Below are positions 5,597-10,324 of a stretch of 10,324 nucleotides of DNA, in pieces (the stretch's first letter is position 1; every line of letters starts with the position of its first letter). Under the pieces are notes generated by a model. It saw nothing but the letters and a program-made list of their open reading frames with translations, did no database searches and had not been told where the DNA came from. The stretch is from positions 1 to 10,324 of the forward strand of contig CAAGRP010000111.1 of the NCBI GenBank assembly GCA_900772685.1, written 5' to 3'. The position numbers and the translations under genes were made by a program. Source of the DNA: Lachnospiraceae bacterium. GTDB lineage: Bacteria > Bacillota > Clostridia > Lachnospirales > Lachnospiraceae.

Positions 5597-5627
5597 GCAC
5601 TGATTTGGTAAGTGAAAGGAGACAATC

Positions 5628-5885
5628 GTGGAAGAAAGAAATCTTAGAAAAACACGTGTCGGAAAAGTCGTAAGCGACAAGATGGACAAAACAATCGTTG
5701 TTGCTATCGAAGACCACGTAAAACATCCTCTTTACAAGAAGATCGTAAAGAAAACATATAAATTAAAAGCCCATGATGAAGAGAATACTTGCCGTATCGG
5801 TGATACAGTAAAGGTCATGGAGACCAGACCGCTTTCAAAAGATAAAAGATGGCGTTTGGTAGAAGTAGTAGAAAAAGCTAAATAA
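5628..5885 (+). CDS. rpsQ: 30S ribosomal protein S17
   Basis: S17 is a primary binding protein of the 5' domain of 16S rRNA with an OB-fold. The 85 residues begin with GTG as start codon (MEERNLRKTRVGKVVSDKMDKTIVVAI). They carry the family core DHVKHPLYKKIVKKTYKLKAHDEENTCRIGDTVKVMETRPLSKDKRWRLVEV, with the signature GDTVKVMETRPLSK at about residues 58-71. The length is usual (83-88). The GTG is supported by AAAGGAGA at 5615-5622, 5 nt before it, and by the MEERNLRK N-terminus typical of clostridial S17. It is one of two GTG-started genes in the cluster; the other is its neighbour rpmC. Confidence 0.96.
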   Translation: MEERNLRKTRVGKVVSDKMDKTIVVAIEDHVKHPLYKKIVKKTYKLKAHDEENTCRIGDTVKVMETRPLSKDKRWRLVEVVEKAK

Positions 5886-5914
5886 CTTTTGGGTGCAATA
5901 GGAGGAATACCAGT

Positions 5915-6283
5915 ATGATCCAGCAGGAAAGCAGACTTAAAGTCGCTGATAATACCGGTGCTAAAGAGATTCTTTGCATTCGTGTTATGGGCGGCTCAAC
6001 AAGAAGATATGCAAATATCGGTGATATAATAGTAGCTACTGTTAAAGATGCAACACCAGGCGGTGTTGTTAAAAAAGGTGATGTTGTTAAAGCAGTTGTA
6101 GTTCGTACAGTTAAGGGCGCAAGCCGTAAGGATGGTTCTTATATTCGTTTCGACGAGAACGCAGCAGTTATCATCAAAGACGACAAGACACCGAGAGGAA
6201 CCCGTATTTTTGGACCGGTTGCAAGAGAACTTCGTGAGAAACAGTTCATGAAGATCGTTTCACTCGCACCGGAAGTATTATAG
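5915..6283 (+). CDS. rplN: 50S ribosomal protein L14
   Basis: L14 lies at the subunit interface and takes part in intersubunit bridges. In the family it is also the binding site of the silencing factor RsfS. The 122 residues match full length: MIQQESRLKVADNTGAKEILCIRVMGGSTRRYANIGDIIVATVKDATPG, then the family signature around KKGDVVKAVVVRTVKGASRKDGSYIRFDENAAVI, and the C-terminal PRGTRIFGPVARELREKQFMKIVSLAPEVL. The length of 122 is exactly the bacterial standard. The ribosome binding site is AGGAGG about 9 nt before the ATG. The gap to rplX is 10 nt, and the rplX ribosome binding site (AGGAGG) begins at the stop of this gene. Confidence 0.97.
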   Translation: MIQQESRLKVADNTGAKEILCIRVMGGSTRRYANIGDIIVATVKDATPGGVVKKGDVVKAVVVRTVKGASRKDGSYIRFDENAAVIIKDDKTPRGTRIFGPVARELREKQFMKIVSLAPEVL

Positions 6284-6293
6284 GAGGACGGCC

Positions 6294-6602
6294 ATGTCAG
6301 TAAAGATTAAAAAAGGTGATACGGTCAAAGTCATTGCCGGAAAAGATAAGGATAAAGAAGGTAAGGTTCTTGTTGTAGAGCCAAAGAAAAACCGCGTTAT
6401 CGTTGAAGGTGTGAATGTAGTCACCAAACACACAAAGCCAAGTGCAGCTAATCAGGCCGGCGGAATCGTATCAAAAGAAGCTCCGATAGATCTTTCAAAT
6501 GTTATGTACCTTCACAAAGGTAAGGCCACTCGTATAGGATACAAGATGGACGGAGATAAGAAGGTACGTTTCGCTAAGTCCACAGGCGAAGTTTTGGATT
6601 GA
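6294..6602 (+). CDS. rplX: 50S ribosomal protein L24
   Basis: L24 is an assembly-initiating protein of the large subunit that binds the 5' domain of 23S rRNA. The 102 residues start with a KOW motif: KIKKGDTVKVIAGKDKDKEGKVLVVEPKKNRVIVEGVNVVTKHTKPS (about residues 4-50). The later segment IDLSNVMYLHKGKATRIGYKMDGDKKVRFAKSTGEVLD is the usual C-terminal half. The length is normal. The start lies behind AGGAGGACGGCC, which overlaps the rplN stop. In E. coli the junction between this gene and rplE holds the S8 target that controls the spc operon. Here the junction is only 19 nt, and no similar structure is obvious. Confidence 0.97.
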   Translation: MSVKIKKGDTVKVIAGKDKDKEGKVLVVEPKKNRVIVEGVNVVTKHTKPSAANQAGGIVSKEAPIDLSNVMYLHKGKATRIGYKMDGDKKVRFAKSTGEVLD

Positions 6603-6621
6603 GCAGGGAGGGAGACTAATT

Positions 6622-7161
6622 ATGAGCAGATATAAAGATTTATACAAGAATGAAATCGTCGATGCAATGACGAAGAAATTCGGATATAAAAACATAATGG
6701 AAGTTCCGAAGCTCGAGAAGATCGTTGTCAATATGGGAGTTGGCGAAGCAAAGGAAAATTCAAAGGTTCTCGATTCAGCCGTTAGCGACCTTGAGAAGAT
6801 CACAGGACAGAAGGCAATAGTAACAAAGGCTAAAAAGTCAGTTGCTAACTTCAAGATCCGTGAGGGAATGGCAATCGGATGCAAGGTTACTCTTCGTGGA
6901 GAGAAGATGTATGAGTTCGCAGATCGTCTCATCAACCTTTCACTCCCACGTGTACGTGACTTCCGTGGAGTAAACCCAAATGCATTTGACGGAAGAGGAA
7001 ATTATGCGCTCGGTATCAAAGAGCAGCTTATTTTCCCGGAGATCGAATATGATAAGATCGACAAAGTTCGTGGTATGGATGTAATTTTCGTTACAACAGC
7101 CAAAACTGATGAAGAAGCTCGTGAATTATTGAAATTATTCAACATGCCATTCGCTAAGTGA
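6622..7161 (+). CDS. rplE: 50S ribosomal protein L5
   Basis: L5 binds 5S rRNA, forms the central protuberance with L18, and contacts S13 and P-site tRNA. The 179 residues begin MSRYKDLYKNEIVDAMTKKFGYKN. The signature VPKLEKIVVNMGVGEA is at about residues 28-43, then TGQKAIVTKAKKSVANFKIREGMAIGCKVTLRG, and LPRVRDFRGVNPNAFDGRGNYALGIKEQLIFPEI. The C-terminal DVIFVTTAKTDEEARELLKLFNMPFAK is typical. The length is exactly the usual 179-180. The ribosome binding site GGGAGGGAG lies about 10 nt before the ATG. The gap to rpsN is 19 nt. Confidence 0.97.
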   Translation: MSRYKDLYKNEIVDAMTKKFGYKNIMEVPKLEKIVVNMGVGEAKENSKVLDSAVSDLEKITGQKAIVTKAKKSVANFKIREGMAIGCKVTLRGEKMYEFADRLINLSLPRVRDFRGVNPNAFDGRGNYALGIKEQLIFPEIEYDKIDKVRGMDVIFVTTAKTDEEARELLKLFNMPFAK

Positions 7162-7180
7162 TTATTAGGAGGAAAAGTTC

Positions 7181-7366
7181 ATGGCTAAAGCAGCAATGAA
7201 GATAAAACAGCAGCGCAAAGCTAAATTCTCCACAAGAGAATATAATCGCTGCAGGATTTGCGGACGTCCCCATGCATATTTGAGAAAATATGGCATTTGC
7301 CGTATATGTTTCCGTGAATTAGCATATAAAGGCCAGATCCCGGGCGTTAAGAAAGCCAGCTGGTAA
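7181..7366 (+). CDS. rpsN: 30S ribosomal protein S14, zinc-binding short form
   Basis: S14 is a head protein of the small subunit. This is the 61-residue type Z form that carries a zinc ribbon, in contrast to the longer zinc-free form of about 89-100 residues. The four ligands are C24, C27, C40 and C43, in CRIC-G-RP and CRIC-F. The C-terminus FRELAYKGQIPGVKKASW is the family end. The location between rplE and rpsH is standard. In many Firmicutes a second, zinc-free S14 gene elsewhere replaces it under zinc shortage; whether this genome has one cannot be seen here. The ATG follows AGGAGG, about 9 nt away. In-frame upstream codons are not needed, since MAKAAMK is the usual start. Confidence 0.97.
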   Translation: MAKAAMKIKQQRKAKFSTREYNRCRICGRPHAYLRKYGICRICFRELAYKGQIPGVKKASW

Positions 7367-7389
7367 AGAAAGAAAGGAGGAAACACAAT

Positions 7390-7791
7390 ATGTCAATGAG
7401 CGATCCGATCGCAGATATGCTTACAAGAATCCGTAACGCTAACTCTGCAAAACATGATGTTGTAGATGTACCTGCATCAAAAATGAAAATTGCTATAGCA
7501 GATATCCTTGTTAAAGAAGGATATATCGCAAAGTATACATTAGAAGACGCAGGATCATTTAAGAATATCCATATTTCTCTGAAATACGGAGCAACTAAGA
7601 ACGATAAGATCATCACAGGTCTTAAGAGAATCTCTAAACCTGGTCTTCGAGTTTATGTTAACAACGAAGAGCTTCCTAAGGTTTTAGGTGGATTAGGTAT
7701 TGCAATCCTTTCTACAAACCAGGGTGTTATTACTGATAAAGAAGCCAGAAAGCTTCATGTCGGCGGAGAAGTTCTTGCATTCGTTTGGTAA
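7390..7791 (+). CDS. rpsH: 30S ribosomal protein S8
   Basis: S8 binds the central domain of 16S rRNA and in E. coli represses its own spc operon. The 133 residues begin MSMSDPIADMLTRIRNANSAKHDVVDVPASKMKIAIADILVKEGYI. They end with the family signature ILSTNQGVITDKEARKLHVGGEVLAFVW (about residues 106-133). The length is usual (130-133). ATG at 7390 is preceded by AAAGGAGG at 7374-7381. A second in-frame ATG at 7396 (MSDPIAD) would give 131 residues and is an acceptable alternative, but the first is better placed with respect to the ribosome binding site. It is followed by a 75-nt gap with a perfect hairpin before rplF. Confidence 0.96.
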   Translation: MSMSDPIADMLTRIRNANSAKHDVVDVPASKMKIAIADILVKEGYIAKYTLEDAGSFKNIHISLKYGATKNDKIITGLKRISKPGLRVYVNNEELPKVLGGLGIAILSTNQGVITDKEARKLHVGGEVLAFVW

Positions 7792-7817
7792 GAACAGCCG
7801 ATGATAAACTGAAAACA

Positions 7818-7837
7818 GAGAGGACATCAGTCCTCTC
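7818..7837 (+). promoter_or_regulatory. Perfect 8-bp hairpin between rpsH and rplF, possible rplF translation switch
   Basis: GAGAGGAC (7818-7825) and GTCCTCTC (7830-7837) form a perfect stem around the loop ATCA. No T-run follows, so it is not a standard intrinsic terminator. The 3' arm segment GTCCTC (7830-7835) can pair equally well with GAGGAC at 7856-7861, which is the core of the rplF ribosome binding site. AGGACAT occurs both in the 5' arm and loop (7821-7827) and at the ribosome binding site (7857-7863). The two pairings exclude each other. The hairpin may leave the site open, while loss of it would close it. This role is inferred. Confidence 0.6.
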
Positions 7838-7866
7838 CGAAAATCTAAGTTATAGGAGGACATATT

Positions 7867-8406
7867 ATGTCACGTATAGGCAGATTGCCTGTTGTAGTAC
7901 CGGCAGGTGTTACTGTTGAAATCAAAGAGGGAAATACGGTAACGGTTAAGGGACCAAAGGGTACTCTTGAAAGAACTCTTCCTTCAGAGATGAGCATCAA
8001 GCTTGAAGACGGTCATGTGGTTGTTACAAGACCTAACGATCTGAAGAAAATGAAATCACTTCACGGTCTTACAAGAACACTTATCCACAACATGGTAGTA
8101 GGTGTAAGTGAAGGATATGTAAAGTCCCTTGAAGTTAACGGTGTTGGTTACCGTGCAGCAAAGCAGGGCAATAAATTAGTTCTGAATCTGGGATACTCTC
8201 ACCCGGTTGAGATGATCGATCCTGAGGGAATCGAGTCAGCTGTCGATGGAAATAAGATCACTGTTAAGGGTATTGACAAAGAAAAAGTAGGTCAGTACGC
8301 AGCAGAGATCAGAGAAAAGAGAAAACCTGAACCTTATAAGGGCAAGGGAATCAAGTATGCAGATGAAGTCATCCGCAGAAAAGTCGGCAAGACCGGTAAA
8401 AAATAA
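7867..8406 (+). CDS. rplF: 50S ribosomal protein L6
   Basis: L6 lies near the base of the L7/L12 stalk and the sarcin-ricin loop, where translation factors bind. The 179 residues contain the two related domains of the family: the first starts MSRIGRLPVVVPAGVTVEI, with the segment GNTVTVKGPKGTLERTLP at about residues 22-39. The second has VNGVGYRAAKQGNKLVLNLGYSHPVEM. It ends with the signature PEPYKGKGIKYADEVIRRKVGKTGKK. The length is the usual 176-180. The ATG follows ATAGGAGGACATATT. It is the only gene in the spc part with a structured gap in front of it (75 nt), which may set its translation apart from that of rpsH. Confidence 0.97.
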   Translation: MSRIGRLPVVVPAGVTVEIKEGNTVTVKGPKGTLERTLPSEMSIKLEDGHVVVTRPNDLKKMKSLHGLTRTLIHNMVVGVSEGYVKSLEVNGVGYRAAKQGNKLVLNLGYSHPVEMIDPEGIESAVDGNKITVKGIDKEKVGQYAAEIREKRKPEPYKGKGIKYADEVIRRKVGKTGKK

Positions 8407-8424
8407 TTTAAGGAGAGTGTGACT

Positions 8425-8793
8425 ATGATAAAGAAAGTATCAAGAGCTCAGGTTCGTCAGAAAAAACATAGAAGAATGCGCAATCACATTTCTGGAACAG
8501 CACAGAGACCGCGTCTTGCAGTTTTCCGCAGCAATGACCATATGTATGCACAGATCATCGATGATGAGAAGGGACATACACTCGTTTCGGCTTCAACTCT
8601 TCAGAAGGATGTTAAGGCAGAGCTTGAAAAGACAAATGATGTGAATGCGGCAGCATATTTAGGAACAGTAATCGGTAAAAAAGCAGTTGAAGCAGGGATC
8701 AAAGAAGTAGTATTCGACCGTGGCGGATTTATCTACCAGGGAAAGATCCAGGCATTAGCTGATGCAGCACGTGAAGCCGGATTGGTATTCTAA
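8425..8793 (+). CDS. rplR: 50S ribosomal protein L18
   Basis: L18 binds 5S rRNA together with L5 in the central protuberance. From the ATG at 8425 the product is 122 residues: MIKKVSRAQVRQKKHRRMRNHISGTAQRPRLAVFRSNDHMYAQIIDDEKGHTLVSAST, then the end IKEVVFDRGGFIYQGKIQALADAAREAGLVF, which is the family signature. An in-frame GTG at 8419 would add two residues, but it lies only 3 nt from the ribosome binding site AAGGAG (8410-8415). The ATG is 9 nt away and gives the standard Gram-positive length of 120-122, so it is preferred. The gap to rpsE is 17 nt. Confidence 0.95.
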   Translation: MIKKVSRAQVRQKKHRRMRNHISGTAQRPRLAVFRSNDHMYAQIIDDEKGHTLVSASTLQKDVKAELEKTNDVNAAAYLGTVIGKKAVEAGIKEVVFDRGGFIYQGKIQALADAAREAGLVF

Positions 8794-8810
8794 CAGAAAG
8801 GAGAGAACAC

Positions 8811-9320
8811 ATGAGACATACGATCATTGATGCCAGCCAGTTAGAGCTGGATGAAAAAGTAGTTTCCATCAAGCGAGTTACAAAAGTTGTTAAAGGTGGA
8901 CGTAACATGCGTTTTACTGCTTTAGTAGTTGTTGGAGACCATAACGGACATGTTGGTGCAGGACTCGGAAAAGCAACTGAGATCCCGGAAGCTATCCGCA
9001 AGGGAAAAGAAGATGCCATAAAGAAAATGGTAACTGTTGCAAGAGACAAAAACAACAGTGTTACTCATGACTTTATCGGAAAATTCGGAAGCGCAGAGGT
9101 TCTTCTTAAGAGAGCTCCTGAAGGTACAGGTATCATCGCCGGAGGTCCGGCTCGTGCCGTTGTTGAGCTTGCGGGCGTTTCAAATATCCGTGCTAAATCT
9201 TTAGGTTCCAGAAACAAACAGAACGTTGTTCTGGCTACGATCGAAGGACTTCGTCAGCTGAAGACTCCTGAAGAGGTTGCTGCTCTCAGAGGAAAATCAG
9301 TAGACGAGATCTACGCTTAA
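8811..9320 (+). CDS. rpsE: 30S ribosomal protein S5
   Basis: S5 shapes the mRNA entry and decoding region and is the site of known spectinomycin resistance and ambiguity mutations in the family. The 169 residues contain the spectinomycin loop KRVTKVVKGGRNMRF (21-35), which looks wild-type. The double-stranded-RNA-binding fold VVVGDHNGHVGAGLGKATEIPEAIRKG is at 39-65. The C-terminal domain holds APEGTGIIAGGPARAVVELAGVSNIRAKSLGSRNKQNVVLATIEGL (102-147). The end TPEEVAALRGKSVDEIYA is typical of clostridia. The length fits the usual 165-170. The ribosome binding site is AAAGGAGAG before the ATG. The next gene, rpmD, begins 13 nt after the stop. Confidence 0.97.
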   Translation: MRHTIIDASQLELDEKVVSIKRVTKVVKGGRNMRFTALVVVGDHNGHVGAGLGKATEIPEAIRKGKEDAIKKMVTVARDKNNSVTHDFIGKFGSAEVLLKRAPEGTGIIAGGPARAVVELAGVSNIRAKSLGSRNKQNVVLATIEGLRQLKTPEEVAALRGKSVDEIYA

Positions 9321-9333
9321 GGGGGAACTTAAA

Positions 9334-9513
9334 ATGGCAGATAAAATTAAGATCACATTAAAGAAATCTACGATCGGCGTTGTTCCGAAACACAAAAAGA
9401 TCGTAGAAGCTTTAGGATTAAGAAAAGTTAACCATACAGTTGAACAGCCTGACAACGCTGCTATCCGCGGCATGATCAAACAGGTAGGATATCTGTTAAA
9501 AGTTGAAGAATAA
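9334..9513 (+). CDS. rpmD: 50S ribosomal protein L30
   Basis: L30 is a small large-subunit protein found in most but not all bacteria. Its 59 residues (60 codons with TAA) read MADKIKITLKKSTIGVVPKHKKIVEALGLRKVNHTVEQPDNAAIRGMIKQVGYLLKVEE. This is the family pattern: an N-terminal strand KIKITLKKS, the segment IGVVPKHKKIVEALGLRKVN at about residues 14-33, then PDNAAIRGMIKQVGYLLKV. The length of 59 is the normal bacterial size. The ATG lies behind AAGGGGGAACTT, a slightly weaker ribosome binding site than its neighbours have. Position between rpsE and rplO is the standard one. It is too short for a minimum-length ORF scan of 60 residues and could be overlooked. Confidence 0.96.
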   Translation: MADKIKITLKKSTIGVVPKHKKIVEALGLRKVNHTVEQPDNAAIRGMIKQVGYLLKVEE

Positions 9514-9534
9514 TCTTTAATAGGAGGTACCACA

Positions 9535-9975
9535 ATGGACTTATCTAATTTGCAGCCGGCAGCCGGCTCAAAGCACAGCGATAATTTCCGTAGAGGTCGT
9601 GGACATGCTTCAGGCAATGGAAAAACAGCCGGTAAAGGACATAAAGGTCAGAAAGCACGTTCAGGAGCACCGAGACCGGGATTCGAAGGCGGACAGATGC
9701 CTTTATACAGAAGACTCCCTAAGAGAGGCTTCAAATGTATCAATTCTAAAGAAATTGTTGCGCTTAACGTAAGTGAATTAAACAGATATGAAGACGGCAC
9801 AGAAATCACAATTGATTTCCTTGTAGAGAACGGACACGTTGCAAACCCGAGAGACGGAGTTAAGATCCTCGGAAACGGTGAACTTACAAAGAAACTTACA
9901 GTGAAAGTGTCTGCATTCAGTGAAAGCGCAAAGGCTAAGATTGAAGCAGCAGGTGGAACAGCCGAGGTGATCTGA
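9535..9975 (+). CDS. rplO: 50S ribosomal protein L15
   Basis: L15 is a late-assembly large-subunit protein that binds several 23S rRNA domains. The 146 residues show the long, glycine- and lysine-rich N-terminal arm: MDLSNLQPAAGS, then RGRGHASGNGKTAGKGHKGQKARSGAPRPGFEGGQMPLYRRLPKRGF (about residues 22-68). The globular part ends with GNGELTKKLTVKVSAFSESAKAKIEAAGGTAEVI, with the family signature AFSESAKAKIEAAGG. The length is standard (144-147). The ATG follows ATAGGAGGTACCACA. The stop TGA shares its last A with the ATG of secY, so L15 and SecY are probably translationally coupled, a common arrangement in spc clusters. Confidence 0.97.
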   Translation: MDLSNLQPAAGSKHSDNFRRGRGHASGNGKTAGKGHKGQKARSGAPRPGFEGGQMPLYRRLPKRGFKCINSKEIVALNVSELNRYEDGTEITIDFLVENGHVANPRDGVKILGNGELTKKLTVKVSAFSESAKAKIEAAGGTAEVI

Positions 9976-10324
9976 TGTTTAAAACCCTACGTGATGCTTT
10001 TCGTATAAAGGATGTTCGCAGAAGGATATTTTACATAATCTTTGCACTTATAATAATCCGGGCAGGATCTCAGATTCCTGTCCCGGGTGTTGATACATCT
10101 TTTTTCAGCAATTTCTTTGCAGGAACATCAAATGATGCTTTCAGCTTTTTGAATGCTTTTACGGGTGGCGGATTCGATAATTTCTCGATATTTGCCCTCA
10201 GTATCACACCATACATTACAGCGTCCATTATTGTGCAGCTTCTTACCATAGCTATTCCTAAGCTTGAAGAGATGCAGAAGGACGGCGAGCAGGGTCGTAA
10301 AAAACTTGAAAAGATCAAGCGAGC
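9975..10324 (+). CDS. secY: SecY protein translocase subunit, N-terminal part (cut by the window edge)
   Basis: SecY is the pore-forming membrane subunit of the general protein-export channel SecYEG. The first 116 codons are visible. The N-terminus MFKTLRDAFRIKDVRRRIFYIIFALIIIRAGSQIPVPGVD has the first membrane helix at about 18-36 and the conserved G-QIPVPGVD after it. The segment LNAFTGGGFDNFSIFALSITPYITASIIVQLLTIAIP (59-95) holds the plug helix and second membrane helix. LEEMQKDGEQGRKKLEKIKR continues toward the first cytoplasmic loop. The family length is about 420-440 residues, so roughly three quarters of the gene lie outside. The ATG overlaps the rplO stop (TGATG). The gene shows no sign of truncation other than the window edge. 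Confidence 0.96.
   Translation, partial: MFKTLRDAFRIKDVRRRIFYIIFALIIIRAGSQIPVPGVDTSFFSNFFAGTSNDAFSFLNAFTGGGFDNFSIFALSITPYITASIIVQLLTIAIPKLEEMQKDGEQGRKKLEKIKR

Noticed and set aside
6603..6621. S8 repressor target at the rplX-rplE junction, as in E. coli
   Set aside because: The junction is 19 nt and no helix with an internal loop like the S8 site was found around it by eye.
6495..6935. 146-codon minus-strand open frame across rplX and rplE
   Set aside because: It is the longest antisense frame, but it has no family resemblance or initiation signal and spans two conserved genes on the other strand.
7818..7840. Intrinsic terminator after rpsH
   Set aside because: The stem is strong, but it is followed by CGAAAATC and not by a run of T, and the operon continues directly.
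8729..9055. Minus-strand open frame across rplR and rpsE
   Set aside because: Antisense shadow of two conserved genes, with no independent evidence.
1..10324. Mobile elements, CRISPR arrays, tRNA or rRNA genes, defence or biosynthetic genes
   Set aside because: Apart from the left-edge fragment and the short gaps, the window is filled by conserved cluster genes in standard order; no transposase, long direct or terminal repeats, spacer arrays or RNA gene signatures were seen.

Overview
The window is the conserved S10-spc ribosomal protein gene cluster of a low-GC Gram-positive bacterium. It runs from the promoter and leader in front of rpsJ to the first third of secY. The organism is most likely a member of the Clostridia, and probably Lachnospiraceae-like. 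I base this on the protein sequences (for example the L29 core LFNLRFQNATNQLDNTSRI), the zinc-binding short form of S14, strong AGGAGG ribosome binding sites before nearly every gene, and moderate-to-low GC. The family-level placement is from recognition, not from a search.

Layout: positions 1-207 hold the 3' end of an unrelated gene that probably encodes a membrane protein. Positions 208-515 hold an A/T-rich terminator-like hairpin, a promoter (TATAAT at 286-291) and a leader of about 215 nt with nested helices. All genes from 516 to the right edge are on the + strand, in this order: rpsJ, rplC, rplD, rplW, rplB, rpsS, rplV, rpsC, rplP, rpmC, rpsQ, rplN, rplX, rplE, rpsN, rpsH, rplF, rplR, rpsE, rpmD, rplO, secY (cut by the edge). 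No member of the usual order is missing or broken. rpmD (59 codons) is easy to miss because it is short. The starts of rpmC (GTG 5387) and rplR (ATG 8425) were chosen from their ribosome binding sites.

The proteins build both ribosomal subunits, and SecY is the membrane channel for protein export. Most genes are separated by 30 nt or less, or overlap, which fits one co-transcribed and translationally coupled unit. No intrinsic terminator interrupts it.

No new gene system is present. The parts worth a second look are the four longer non-coding stretches: the rpsJ leader (about 298-515), rpsJ-rplC (834-1064), rplW-rplB (2651-2750) and rpsH-rplF (7792-7866). Each contains self-complementary structure, and in two of them an alternative pairing could cover the next gene's ribosome binding site. 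These are candidate cis-regulatory RNAs, possibly ribosomal-protein leaders. The helices were found by eye, and neither folding energies nor conservation were computed.
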